Origin: Lentzea atacamensis
GTDB taxonomy: Bacteria; Actinomycetota; Actinomycetes; Mycobacteriales; Pseudonocardiaceae
NCBI RefSeq assembly: GCF_003269295.1
Contig: NZ_QLTT01000003.1
Coordinates: 558,001-622,000 of the forward strand
Length of the DNA stretch: 64,000 nucleotides
Direction: 5' to 3'
Shown here piece after piece: positions 45,017 to 54,021 of the stretch; the stretch's first letter is position 1; the number at the start of each line of letters is the position of its first letter. A program made the translations under genes and the position numbers. The notes beneath the pieces were generated by a model that searched no databases, was not told the DNA's origin, and saw only the letters and a list, made by a program, of their open reading frames with translations.

Positions 45017-47215
45017 ATGACTGCTGACACCGGTCGCCGAGCGTGGCTCGCGGCCGGCGTCGTGTTCTTCTCCGGCTTCGGAGCGCTCCAGATCGCGTCA
45101 CTGGCGGGGCTGGGCGACGACTCGCTGCCCGGCTTGCACACGTTTCGCTCCGCCACCGTCGGCGACGGGATCCTGCTGCCGTTGCTCGCCTTCTGCCTGG
45201 TCCGGTCGTCACCGCAGATCCGGACGTGGCGGCGCGCTGAGCGATGGGCCGTGGCGACCGCCGGTGTGCTTGGTCTGCTGGGCGGCGCGGCCACGCAGAT
45301 CTCCTGGCTCGCGAACCCGGATCCACGGCTCAACTGGACACTCCCCGCTCCCGGTACCTTCAACGCGGCCGGCTGGTACCACGCCGCGTTTCTGACGGGC
45401 GCCTGCGGCTTTTTCGCCGCTGCCACAACGGCTGCGATCGTGACGCTCCGGCGCCGCGCCCATCTCGTTCGATCACCTCGCGTCGTCGCGGTGCTGGGCC
45501 TGACGTTCACCTTCGTGGCGTTGCTCGCCGAGGACAACGCCGGCCGTGGCTCGGCACTGGCCGCCGTCACCGTCGCCGTGGGCACGCTCGCGGTCACGGC
45601 GGTGGCGGTACTGGTGTGGGCGACCGGCGTGGGTTCGTGGCGCTGGTGTGTCGCCGCGACCGTGGTGGCCGCTGTTCCGGCTGTGTCGTTGTCGTTGCTG
45701 TTTCTGCCTGGCAGCTCGAACAGCGGGGTAGCGGTGATGTGCGCGGTGTGCGCCGCACTGGGTGGGGCTTTCGTGGCCAGCGTCCACGACGTGAGGACCG
45801 CCGAAGCGAGGACCGTCGTCGTGGCGTGTGCCGCGGTGACCGCGGCCGGTCCTGTCGCGGCGGTCTCGGCATCGCCCTCCGTGACGATTCCGGCGCTGGC
45901 CTCGGGTTGTCTGCTGGCGCTGGCGGTCGTCACGGTGGAAGTGAGACTGCTCGGCGCGATGTGGAGGCGGCGGGAGGTGACGCTGTGGAGGGTGCTCTGG
46001 GCCTCTGTGGCCGCGGCACCGATCACGCTGCTCGGCCTCGCCTCGAGGTACTTCGCGCAGGAACCCAGGCTGGTGAACCCTTACGCCGCTGTTGCGGGCG
46101 TCGTCGCCGCTCTGTTGTTCCTGGCCGTGTCCGCGCTCGCGGTGCGGATGACCTTCGACGAGGTTGTTGCGGCAGAGGAGAAGAACGTGCCCCAGGGCGA
46201 GCTGGGGGCGCTCAAGTGGAGGGCTTACCTGGCGATCATCGCTATGTACACCGGTGCGTTGATCAGCTGTGCGGCCTCTTTGGTCGGAACCTCCACCCCG
46301 GACAAGTGGATCGCCGGATCGCACGCCGGCCTCACCTCGCTCGCGGTACCAGCCCTCCTGCTGGCGGCGGGTCTCGTCGTGATGCTGCTGGTGCCGGCCG
46401 CGGGAGTGGTGGCTCCGGTGAGCTGCCTCGCCTGGACCGTTGTCATGGCTCTCGCTCTTGCCGATGGTTATGGAGACACGAAGCAGCTCGTGCTGTCGGT
46501 CGTCATCGCGGTCGTGGCAGCACTGTTCGTGTGGGAAGGCCTGGTCAGCAACGTCGGCTACCTGCACAACACCCCGGTTGACCTCCGCCTGGTCGCGGTG
46601 GCCGCCTGTGCCGCGCTGGCGGTCGGGTCGACGGTCGCCTGGATGACCGGTCCGGCGCTGTGGTCGGCGTCGGAGGTCGTGTCACTGCCTGTTTCGTTCG
46701 CGGGACTCGCACTTGGTGTCGCAGCCTGCATCAGCCTGCCGTGGTGCGCGGCTCGGACGTTGCCGGGCGCGAGACCCGCGCGTAGCTACACGCTCGCAGG
46801 TCCGCTCGGGGGAACGCTGCAGGACTGCTTCATCGCGATCCTGCTGTGCGTCAGCGTCGCCTGGGCGCCGAACATGTACATGGCGCACCTGGCCGACGCT
46901 GCGTCGTGGTGGAGCACGGTCCTGCCGTTTCTCGCGCTCCTGTCGGCGGCCTACGTGTACGTCATGAAGAACAACATCGGGCACGTCCAACGGGAACGGC
47001 GCCGAGTCGCCGGCCTTGCGGGAGACGCGCCCGTGCCCGCGGACCAGCAACGGGCCCTGAAGGGGCTCGCCACACATGTCCGCAGGCAGAACGTGCTCGC
47101 TCTCGTGGCGTTGGTCCCGCTCGGCTTCTTCCTGCTGTTCAACGAGATCACCGGGTTCGACCGGAACGGGTTGAAGCAGATCCTCGCGGTCGGGGCCGAT
47201 CAGCCTCACTCGTAG
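45017..47215 (+). CDS. Large polytopic membrane protein, function unknown
   Basis: 732 residues from ATG 45017, with GGAG seven bases upstream; the frame is open further upstream but only as a shadow of the CGNR gene. I do not recognise the family. Nearly the whole length is hydrophobic, with well over a dozen likely membrane helices, short loops, an Arg-rich loop mid-way (MWRRREVTLWR) and a basic cytoplasmic segment (HVQRERRRVAG) close to the C-terminus. A GWYHAAFLTGACGFFAA segment is the most distinctive local motif. It could be a transporter or a membrane-bound enzyme. Its last ten bases overlap the convergent nuclease-like gene. Confidence 0.75.
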   Translation: MTADTGRRAWLAAGVVFFSGFGALQIASLAGLGDDSLPGLHTFRSATVGDGILLPLLAFCLVRSSPQIRTWRRAERWAVATAGVLGLLGGAATQISWLANPDPRLNWTLPAPGTFNAAGWYHAAFLTGACGFFAAATTAAIVTLRRRAHLVRSPRVVAVLGLTFTFVALLAEDNAGRGSALAAVTVAVGTLAVTAVAVLVWATGVGSWRWCVAATVVAAVPAVSLSLLFLPGSSNSGVAVMCAVCAALGGAFVASVHDVRTAEARTVVVACAAVTAAGPVAAVSASPSVTIPALASGCLLALAVVTVEVRLLGAMWRRREVTLWRVLWASVAAAPITLLGLASRYFAQEPRLVNPYAAVAGVVAALLFLAVSALAVRMTFDEVVAAEEKNVPQGELGALKWRAYLAIIAMYTGALISCAASLVGTSTPDKWIAGSHAGLTSLAVPALLLAAGLVVMLLVPAAGVVAPVSCLAWTVVMALALADGYGDTKQLVLSVVIAVVAALFVWEGLVSNVGYLHNTPVDLRLVAVAACAALAVGSTVAWMTGPALWSASEVVSLPVSFAGLALGVAACISLPWCAARTLPGARPARSYTLAGPLGGTLQDCFIAILLCVSVAWAPNMYMAHLADAASWWSTVLPFLALLSAAYVYVMKNNIGHVQRERRRVAGLAGDAPVPADQQRALKGLATHVRRQNVLALVALVPLGFFLLFNEITGFDRNGLKQILAVGADQPHS

Positions 47216-48123
47216 TTCGCCCAGGCCCAGAGCGGCGTGTGATCGGACCGGAGGGCGTAGGTCGTATCGCCGTAATAGCCGGTGAAGTCGTAGCGAGAAA
47301 GAAAGATGTAGTCGATTTTACCGGTGGGCTTCCAGTCGTTGGCACGGTAGCCGCACGGCCAGTGGATGCATCCGCCGGTGTACTCGTTGTAGCCGGATCC
47401 AGCGCCGCCGCCGGTGCGAGAAAATCCGTTGGTGTCCGCCTCGTTGAAGATTCCGCTGCCACCGGAGTGCTCTGGACTGTACATCGGGTTCAGCTTGCTG
47501 TCCGTGGGTTCGACGTTGAAGTCGCCTCCGATCAGCACGTGATTGCCCGACCACATCTCCCGGCCGCGAGCGGCGACAAAAGCGATCTGCTGAGCCTGCA
47601 CGTCACTGTGGTAGTCGATGTGTGTGGAGCAGGCGATCAGTGGTTGCGAGCCACCCCCTGTGTCCGCCGTGCGTATGCACACCATCTTGCGTTGCTCGTA
47701 ACCGCCGGGGAGGGTCCAGGCGTTGTGGAAGGTGTAATCGGCAGTGCGAACCAGGACCGCGATCCCGTAGTCCTGACCATTTTTGCACGCCCCTGGAACC
47801 GTCACCTCGAACCGGCCGTAGTAAGGGGTGAGGGTGGAGAACATGTGGTTGTACTGGTTTCTGCAGACCTCGTTGAGCGTCACCGCAAAGGGCTGCGGAC
47901 TGCTGCCGTTGATGGAGTTGATCACGTCATCGGCCACGTTGAGGTCGCCGCCCATGCACTTGCTTCCACACATGTTGAAGTGAAGGTACTTGTGCAGGAC
48001 CGGCGCGGCGGCAGAAGTTTCGACCGGCAAAGGCCCTGCGGACGCGGCAGTGGTCGCCCCGGTGATCAATGAGGCTCCGGCCACGGCGGCCACGCACAAG
48101 CGAAAGATTTTTCGGGCAATCAA
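47206..48123 (-). CDS. Secreted endonuclease/exonuclease/phosphatase (DNase I-fold) family protein
   Basis: 305 residues from TTG 48123, with GAGGGGGA upstream; an ATG six bases before it is out of frame. A signal peptide ends near TAASA. Family motifs in order are FNMCG, LNEVC (metal-binding Glu), CSTHIDYH, GGDFNVEP, KIDYIF and SDHTPLW (catalytic His). These match the EEP superfamily, which cleaves phosphodiesters in nucleic acids, sphingomyelin or phosphoinositides. Several cysteines in the mature part suit an extracellular enzyme with disulfides. The exact substrate cannot be read from the sequence. It converges on the large membrane protein gene with a 10-base overlap. Confidence 0.85.
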   Translation of the reverse strand: MIARKIFRLCVAAVAGASLITGATTAASAGPLPVETSAAAPVLHKYLHFNMCGSKCMGGDLNVADDVINSINGSSPQPFAVTLNEVCRNQYNHMFSTLTPYYGRFEVTVPGACKNGQDYGIAVLVRTADYTFHNAWTLPGGYEQRKMVCIRTADTGGGSQPLIACSTHIDYHSDVQAQQIAFVAARGREMWSGNHVLIGGDFNVEPTDSKLNPMYSPEHSGGSGIFNEADTNGFSRTGGGAGSGYNEYTGGCIHWPCGYRANDWKPTGKIDYIFLSRYDFTGYYGDTTYALRSDHTPLWAWANYE

Positions 48124-48270
48124 GGTTCATCCCCCTCGAGTCATACCGGCCGACGAAAGCTGGAAGTGCCGCAGCACGAGTAAGACTTGTGGCGCTTGCG
48201 CTCGGCAAGGTATTGCGTTGAGGTGCAATAGCTTTTTCGGGCGCCGCGAGCGCTGTTAGCTTCCCGCGCC

Positions 48271-48732
48271 ATGGGTTCGAGAAGCTTCAGCAAGATCATC
48301 AGCCGGGTCGCGGCCACCGCCGTGGTCGCGCTCTCCGCGGCCATCCTGCACACGCCCGCGGCCGGTGCCGCCGAGCAGGAGTTCATCTACTCGGGACAGG
48401 ACTACGGGTACGCCGGGGCGACGTTCGACTGGACCGGGCCCAGCTCGGTGGGGAACATCGACCTGATCGTGTCCGACTGGGGCTGTGACGCCAAACCGGT
48501 CTACGCGTACTTCCTGTTCTACAACGGGTCGATGCGTCCCGACACGACGCCGACGCGCCGGTACGACTACTCCGGCTGCGACAAGGAGGACAACACGAAG
48601 TACAACAACCTGACGTGGTCGATCAGCGGCGACTCGATCACGTACATGGGCGTCGTGGTCTGCCGTGACGCGTCGAACGGTCCGTGCAAGGTGGGTGGGC
48701 TTTCGGGGCGCAACCCTCACGCGCCAAGGTGA
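48271..48732 (+). CDS. Small secreted protein of unknown function
   Basis: 153 residues from ATG 48271. A signal peptide is visible (basic start, hydrophobic VAATAVVALSAAIL, likely cleavage after PAAGA). The mature part, about 115 residues, is rich in Tyr, Asp and Gly and has four cysteines (DWGCD, YSGCD, VVVCR, GPCK) that probably pair. I do not recognise the family; the predicted strands and disulfides suggest a compact extracellular beta domain. No ribosome site is evident, but TAGCTT eight bases before the start could be the -10 of a leaderless transcript. It is divergent from the nuclease-like gene and ends at a strong hairpin. Confidence 0.75.
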   Translation: MGSRSFSKIISRVAATAVVALSAAILHTPAAGAAEQEFIYSGQDYGYAGATFDWTGPSSVGNIDLIVSDWGCDAKPVYAYFLFYNGSMRPDTTPTRRYDYSGCDKEDNTKYNNLTWSISGDSITYMGVVVCRDASNGPCKVGGLSGRNPHAPR

Positions 48733-48736
48733 GCGA

Positions 48737-48765
48737 GCGCGGGTGGTCGCCACGACCACCCGCGC
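48737..48765. terminator. Bidirectional hairpin between convergent genes
   Basis: A perfect 12-bp stem (48737-48748 with 48754-48765, GCGCGGGTGGTC and its complement) surrounds a 5-base loop. It lies four bases after the small secreted protein and nine bases from the end of the convergent propeller gene, so it can serve both. Confidence 0.8.
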
Positions 48766-48773
48766 CCTTCAGC

Positions 48774-51029
48774 TCAGACCTGGCAGGGCGAGCCGCCGGG
48801 GTGGCCGGGCTTGGCCTCCACGTTGGCCTTGGCCTCACCGATCACGACGTCGGTCAGCGGAGTGTCCACCACGACCGCCTGCTGCACGACGCTGGTCGCC
48901 GTGGTCGTGGTGCTGTTCAGCCGCAGCGACCCGATCAGCAGCGGGATGGTCAGGGGAGCGCTGCCCACGGTCACCGTCAACCCGTTGATCTTCAGGCTGG
49001 CGATGGTCGACGAGCCCGCGAACTGCGGCACCAGGCCGCCGGGGCCCGGCACACAGGTGACCGAGGCGTTCGACTCGATCACGCCGAGCTCGATCGTCAG
49101 CAGGCCGCTGGTCACGCGGGTCTGTTCGATGCGCGCCCGTGCGGTGGCGAGGTCGGTCGTCGCGGGCGGGGTGCCGGTCAGGTCGTCCGGCGTCTGGTCG
49201 GTCCGTGCGTCGAGGGTGTTCGCCCGCACGGTCAGAATGCCGGCGTTCAGCTGGACGTTCGCGAGCGTCTCGTGGTCGTCCACGCACGGCACGTCCTGCG
49301 GGTTCGCCCTCGTCGAGATGATGCCCGCGAGGTTGAGCGCGGTGGCCTGGCAGGAGAACACGCCGGTGCGTTCCGCGGTCCGGATCCTCAGGTCGGACAG
49401 CACCGGGCTGTCGCCCGTCGCGTTGGCGGTGAGGGTGGCTCTCACTTCGATGTAGCGACCGGTCTGCGCGAAGGTCACCCCGTTCGCCACCGCGGTGAAC
49501 GGCTGGCCGGCGAGTCCGGCCTCGGTGTTCGACGTGCGCGCCTCCACGGTGATGGAGGTGCCCGGCGGCACGCTGCCCTGCGCCTCGGTGTTCCAGGTGA
49601 CGGTGCCCCACGTCTGGTTGGCGTGGCCGCCGTCCTGCACGACCGTCCAGGTGCCCTGCGGTGCGGTGATCTCACCCAGCACCGACCCGGTCATGTCGCT
49701 GTAGTTGTACGGACCGGCACCCGCACCCAGGTCGACGGTGAGGTCGACCTCGCCGACGCGGTGGCCGCCGCCGCCGACCGGACCGGCGTCGGGGTCGATG
49801 CGCTGGGCGTTGTTGGTGCTGATGTTGGTCACCCACACCTTGCCGTTGCTGTCGATGGCGACGCCCGTCGGGCCGACGCCGCCGGGCAGCGGCACGTTGC
49901 CGACGTACGTGCCGTCGGTTCGCAGGTGGCCGACGGTCGTCGCGCCGCTCAGCGAGTGGGCGACCCAGACGTTGCCGTCGCCGTCGACCGCGACGCCCTG
50001 CGCGTTCTGGCTGCCGTGGGCGAACGCGCCGAGCAGGGTGCCGTCGGGTGCGAGCTTGGCGACCCGGTTGCCGGAGAAGTTGGTGTGCCAGATCTCGCCG
50101 GTGACCGGGTCCATCCCGAGGCCGTAGTCACCGTGCGTCGCGTTGAGGCACGCGTGGGTGGCGGTGGCCGGGTCGTAGCGCAGCAGGCCGAAGTTGCGGG
50201 CGGACCACAGCGTGCCGGCCTTGTCGATCAGGCCGCCGTAGCCGCCGCAGCCGACGTTGAACTGCGTGCCGGTGGGCTGGCCGGTTGCGTCGAGCAGCTC
50301 GTGGTCGAGGTCCTGGCCACCGGTCCACAGCCGGTTCTGGGCGTCGACGGCGACCGTGCGGGTGTTGCTGCCGGTCACTCTCGCGTAGTTGATCACGCAC
50401 TCGTCCGCGGCGGTCGTGACGCCGCCGTTGTCGTCGGCGCCGCCCGCGTTCGTCCACGGGCGGATGTCGCCGAGACCGCGGCTCGTGGCGATCAGCCCGT
50501 CCTGGTTGCGGTCCTCGCACCTGTTGTAGGCGAAGGGACCTTTGAGGAAGTCACCGGCGGGGTTCGGCGTGCCGTCGGCGTTGACACGGGTGCCGCCCTG
50601 GATCACGGCGATCCGGGTGACCGAGCCGCGTCCGCCCACGCCCTCGTCCCGGTTGGACAGCCACGTGCTGCCGAACTTGTCCACGGTGGTGCGGGACGGG
50701 TTGCGGCCACGCCCGTTCGGCGCGGACACCCATTCGCCGACGATCTGGCCGGTGTTGACGTCGATGCGCACCATCGTGCCGCGGGCAGAGGCCGCGACGT
50801 TGACGTACGGGAAGAACACCGTCGAACGGTTGAGCTGGAGCTGGTCGTTGTTCGGCGCGTCGTGGTTGACGTCCTGCAAGGTGCCGCGGTCGAAATCCGC
50901 GTCGAGCGTGTAGAGGACGTCGGTGCCCGGCGTCGGCGCGGCCGAGGCCGGTGCGGCCAGCCCTCCGAGCAGGACCAGCGACGTGGCGGTCGCGAGTATC
51001 GGTCTGACACGGTGCCGTAAATGACTCAT
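48774..51029 (-). CDS. Large secreted NHL/Vgb-like beta-propeller protein with C-terminal beta domain
   Basis: 751 residues from ATG 51029, with GGAG six bases upstream. A signal peptide ends near APASA. The first 430 or so mature residues contain repeated propeller blades (for example VAVDGDGNVWVAHS, VAIDSNGKVWVTNI, MDPVTGEIWHTNF) of the NHL/virginiamycin B lyase-like type. A jelly-roll-like segment (TWTVVQDGGHANQTWGTV) follows. The C-terminal part (IASLKINGLTVTVG, TSVVQQAVVVD, TDVVIGEAKANV) resembles the choice-of-anchor type domain of actinomycete secreted proteins. It is probably structural or binding; lyase activity on virginiamycin B is not supported by any catalytic residue I can point to. 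The 234 bases between it and the AraC gene hold no clear gene. Confidence 0.82.
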   Translation of the reverse strand: MSHLRHRVRPILATATSLVLLGGLAAPASAAPTPGTDVLYTLDADFDRGTLQDVNHDAPNNDQLQLNRSTVFFPYVNVAASARGTMVRIDVNTGQIVGEWVSAPNGRGRNPSRTTVDKFGSTWLSNRDEGVGGRGSVTRIAVIQGGTRVNADGTPNPAGDFLKGPFAYNRCEDRNQDGLIATSRGLGDIRPWTNAGGADDNGGVTTAADECVINYARVTGSNTRTVAVDAQNRLWTGGQDLDHELLDATGQPTGTQFNVGCGGYGGLIDKAGTLWSARNFGLLRYDPATATHACLNATHGDYGLGMDPVTGEIWHTNFSGNRVAKLAPDGTLLGAFAHGSQNAQGVAVDGDGNVWVAHSLSGATTVGHLRTDGTYVGNVPLPGGVGPTGVAIDSNGKVWVTNISTNNAQRIDPDAGPVGGGGHRVGEVDLTVDLGAGAGPYNYSDMTGSVLGEITAPQGTWTVVQDGGHANQTWGTVTWNTEAQGSVPPGTSITVEARTSNTEAGLAGQPFTAVANGVTFAQTGRYIEVRATLTANATGDSPVLSDLRIRTAERTGVFSCQATALNLAGIISTRANPQDVPCVDDHETLANVQLNAGILTVRANTLDARTDQTPDDLTGTPPATTDLATARARIEQTRVTSGLLTIELGVIESNASVTCVPGPGGLVPQFAGSSTIASLKINGLTVTVGSAPLTIPLLIGSLRLNSTTTTATSVVQQAVVVDTPLTDVVIGEAKANVEAKPGHPGGSPCQV

Positions 51030-51263
51030 GGCGGCTCCAATTCGGATGAGTGATCGTCCAGACCGAATGGAGTCGGCAAACCGACATCGGCGTTACCGGC
51101 ATTGTCTGATGCCACTTGACATGTAATTGAAAATGTCGACGACAATTCACTCCGGTGCCGACGCATTTCGTGCGGGTGGCCCAGCGCGAGAGCCACCGGT
51201 GGTTGGTTCAGGCCGTTGTGGTGCTGCGCCGGTCGGGACCGCTGGCGGCCGATCTGGTGGTGT

Positions 51264-52292
51264 TCACAATTCGCGCGCTACCGCGGTTTTCGCCGCCCGC
51301 CAGGTGCCCGGTGAGGAGCCGGTGGCGCGCTTGAACGCCCGGCTGAACGCCTCCTCCGCGTCGTAACCGACGCGCCGCGCGATCACCGCGACACCGTGGT
51401 CTGTCGTCGCGAGCAGCCCGGTCGCGAGGTGCATCCGCCAGTCGGTGAGATACCGGATCGGCGATCGGCCGAGCACTTTGCGGAACCGTTCGTCCAGAAG
51501 GGATCTCGACACCGCGGCGCTGGACGCGAGCTCCGCCACCGTCCACTTGTGCCCGGGGCGCGCGTGAAGCTGGGCCAGCGCGGGCGCCAGCACCGGATCG
51601 CGGATGGCGGCGATCCAGCCGTTGTCCGCCGCGGGCGCCGACGCCAGGTGCAGGCGGACCGCCTCGACGAGCAGCAGCTCCGGCAGCTGGGTCGGGATCG
51701 ACCCGGTGGGCAGGGAGTTCTCGCTGACCGCCACCGCGTAGTCGATGCTCGACCGCACCCACTGCGCCATCGGCCCCTCCGGCGGCCGCACCACGAACAC
51801 CGGCGGGAACGCCCGCAGGCCGGGATCGAACAACGGATCGCCGGAGTGCAGGTAACCGCAGACGATGTCCGTGCGATCCCCGCCCTCCCCGTGCCGCACG
51901 ATCGGCAACGAGTCCCACGGCGGCGGCTCGAACAGCGTCTCGATCGGCACCACCTCGGCCTCCTGCAGGCCACCCATCTCGTGCTGGTCGCCGTACGGCA
52001 GCACGATCACGTCGCCGCGGTCCGCCCAGCGCCGCTCACCACCGTGCGGGGAGACCCAGCAACGGCCGGCGGCGACGATGTGAAAGATGATCAGGCGCCG
52101 CGCTCCGGGATGCAGAGTCTCCGCCATCCCCTCCGGCGTGAGGGAGCGGTACGCCCAGCACTCGGTGAACTCGGAGCGGAAGAAGATCGCGCCTTCGAGG
52201 CTCAGCCGGTCCAGCGCCGCGGCGAGTGCGGTGTTTCGGTCAGGATCGGCGGTGCCGCGATCATGGCCTGTCTGCGGTTCGGGCATGAGCAT
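51264..52292 (-). CDS. AraC-family transcription regulator with cupin domain
   Basis: 342 residues if it starts at ATG 52292; the frame stays open to 52460 but that part overlaps the divergent DUF4242 gene. The N-terminal half has the features of the AraC-binding cupin domain (GDVIVLPYGDQHEMGG). The C-terminal 100 or so residues carry the two helix-turn-helix units of AraC regulators (WTVAELASSAAVSRSLLDERF and the VAVIARRVGYDAEEAFSRAFKR region, ending SPGTWR). Only 37 bases separate it from the divergent DUF4242 gene, which is its likely target. Confidence 0.9.
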   Translation of the reverse strand: MLMPEPQTGHDRGTADPDRNTALAAALDRLSLEGAIFFRSEFTECWAYRSLTPEGMAETLHPGARRLIIFHIVAAGRCWVSPHGGERRWADRGDVIVLPYGDQHEMGGLQEAEVVPIETLFEPPPWDSLPIVRHGEGGDRTDIVCGYLHSGDPLFDPGLRAFPPVFVVRPPEGPMAQWVRSSIDYAVAVSENSLPTGSIPTQLPELLLVEAVRLHLASAPAADNGWIAAIRDPVLAPALAQLHARPGHKWTVAELASSAAVSRSLLDERFRKVLGRSPIRYLTDWRMHLATGLLATTDHGVAVIARRVGYDAEEAFSRAFKRATGSSPGTWRAAKTAVAREL

Positions 52293-52329
52293 TGTTCCGT
52301 CCGACTCATCCCCCGAGGAGACGAGAATT

Positions 52330-52614
52330 ATGCCCAAGTTCGTCATCGAGCGCACGCTGCCCGGCGCCGGCAAGCTCACCGCGGAAGAGCTGCGGGCGAT
52401 CTCCCGCAAGTCCGTCGACGTGCTCGACGCGATGGCCGGCCGCGCGCAGTGGCTGCACACCTACGTCACCGACGAGAAGCTGTACTGCGTCTACATCGCC
52501 GACGACGCGGAGACCGTCGCCGAGCACGCCGCGGCAGGCGGGTTCCCGTGCGACAGCGCGCGCCCCGTCGCCACCATCATCGACCCGACCACGGCCGAGA
52601 GATCGGCGGCCTGA
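52330..52614 (+). CDS. DUF4242 / SCO4226-like small protein, possibly nickel-binding
   Basis: 94 residues from ATG 52330, with GAGGAG nine bases upstream. It has the DUF4242 pattern: an FVIERTLPGAG start, a helical middle, SYVTDEKLYCVY-like core (here HTYVTDEKLYCVYIADD), then EHAAAGGFPCD. The family member SCO4226 of Streptomyces was described as a nickel-binding ferredoxin-like protein. Its function here is unknown. It is divergent from the AraC regulator, which probably controls it, and is followed by a strong hairpin. Confidence 0.85.
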   Translation: MPKFVIERTLPGAGKLTAEELRAISRKSVDVLDAMAGRAQWLHTYVTDEKLYCVYIADDAETVAEHAAAGGFPCDSARPVATIIDPTTAERSAA

Positions 52615-52620
52615 ACCGGA

Positions 52621-52656
52621 CGGCCGGGCGTGGCCGCTGAAGGCCAGGCCCGGCCG
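52621..52656. terminator. Bidirectional hairpin between DUF4242 and permease genes
   Basis: The arms CGGCCGGGC (52621-52629) and GCCCGGCCG (52648-52656) pair perfectly. After one mismatch the stem continues as TGGCC/GGCCA around a 6-base loop. It lies between two convergent genes. Confidence 0.78.
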
Positions 52657-52663
52657 CAGGTGC

Positions 52664-54019
52664 TCAGATCACCAGGTCGACGAGCAGCACGAGGACGAGG
52701 CCGACGACGGACAGCAGGGTCTCCACGACCGACCAGGTCTTGACGTTCTGGCTGACGCTGAGCCCGAAGTAGCCCTTCACGAGCCAGAACCCGGCGTCGT
52801 TGACGTGGGAGAAGAACAGCGATCCCGCGCCGATCGCCAGCACCAGCAGCGACGTCTCTCCCGGGCTCAGCGTGGACACCAGGGGAGCGAGGATGCCGGA
52901 AGCGGTCACCGTCGCCACGGTCGCCGACCCGGTCGCGAGCCGGATCAGCACGGCCACCAGCCAGGCCAGCAGCAGCACCGACAACCCGCTGCCCGCGACC
53001 CAGTCCGCGATGAGCTTGCCGATGCCCGTGTCGATGAGCGTCTGCTTGAACCCGCCGCCAGCCGCGACGATGAGCAGGATTCCCGCGATGGGCGGCAGCC
53101 CCGCCTCGACGCTGGCGGCGATGTCCTTCGCGGACATCCGCGCGCCGCGGCCGAGCGTGACCATGGAGACGACGACCGCGATCAGCAGCGCGATCACCGG
53201 TGTGCCGAGGAAGTCCAGCACCGAGCGGACCGGGTTGCCCTTGGCGGCGGTGATGTCGGCCAGCGCCTTGCCCATCATCAGCACCACCGGCAGCAGTACG
53301 GTGGCCAGCGTGACCCGGAACGACGGGCGCGGCCTGTCCTCGTCGCGTTCGGTGCTGTCGAACAGTTCCGGTGCCGGCACGTCGACCCAGCGGGCGGCGT
53401 AGCGGGCGAAGAGCGGGCCGGCGACGGCGATGGTCGGGATGGCGATGAGCACGCCGAGGCCGAGGGTGATGCCGAGGTCGGCGTTCAGCGCGTTGACCGC
53501 CACCAGCGGGCCGGGGTGCGGTGGCACGAGACCGTGCATCGCCGACAGGCCTGCCAGCGCCGGGATGCCCAGCTGGATGAGCGACACACCGGACCGGCGG
53601 GAGATCAGCAGCACCACGGGCATGATCAGCACCAGGCCGATCTCGAAGAACATGGGCAGGCCGATCAGCGCGCCCACCCCGGCCATCGCCCACGGCAGCG
53701 AGCGGCGGCTCGACCTGCTGATGATGGCGTCGACGATCGCGTCCGCACCGCCGGTGTCCGCCAGCAGCTTGCCGATCATCGCGCCGAGCGCGATCAGCGT
53801 GCCGACGCCCGCGGCGGTGTCACCGAACCCCTTGGCGAAACCGGCCAGCGCCTTGTCCATGCCCAGGCCCGCGATGGCGGCGACCACCAGCGAGGCGACC
53901 GTCAGGCCGAGGAACGGGTGCAGCCTGACCTTGGTGATCAGCAGCACCAGCAGCGCGATACCGACGACGGCGGCCGGTATGAGCCGTCCGGCGGCGAGGG
54001 TGTCCAGGGCGAGGGGCAT
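52664..54019 (-). CDS. gntP: GntP-family gluconate:H+ symporter
   Basis: 451 residues from ATG 54019, with GGAAGGA about eight bases upstream; the longer frame runs through the kinase gene and is not used. It has around twelve to fourteen hydrophobic helices and typical GntP segments (GLPMFFEIGLVLIMP, GLVPPHPGPLVA, ATGSATVATVTASGI, HVNDAGFWLVKGYF). It would import gluconate or a related sugar acid for the kinase encoded just upstream. Two bases separate the two genes, so they form one transcription unit. Confidence 0.94.
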   Translation of the reverse strand: MPLALDTLAAGRLIPAAVVGIALLVLLITKVRLHPFLGLTVASLVVAAIAGLGMDKALAGFAKGFGDTAAGVGTLIALGAMIGKLLADTGGADAIVDAIISRSSRRSLPWAMAGVGALIGLPMFFEIGLVLIMPVVLLISRRSGVSLIQLGIPALAGLSAMHGLVPPHPGPLVAVNALNADLGITLGLGVLIAIPTIAVAGPLFARYAARWVDVPAPELFDSTERDEDRPRPSFRVTLATVLLPVVLMMGKALADITAAKGNPVRSVLDFLGTPVIALLIAVVVSMVTLGRGARMSAKDIAASVEAGLPPIAGILLIVAAGGGFKQTLIDTGIGKLIADWVAGSGLSVLLLAWLVAVLIRLATGSATVATVTASGILAPLVSTLSPGETSLLVLAIGAGSLFFSHVNDAGFWLVKGYFGLSVSQNVKTWSVVETLLSVVGLVLVLLVDLVI

Positions 54020-54021
54020 TG

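Noticed and set aside
48774..51029. Virginiamycin B lyase (resistance enzyme) assignment
   Set aside because: Only the propeller repeats are shared. The protein is much longer, secreted and carries other domains, and I could not find the lyase His/Glu pattern with confidence.
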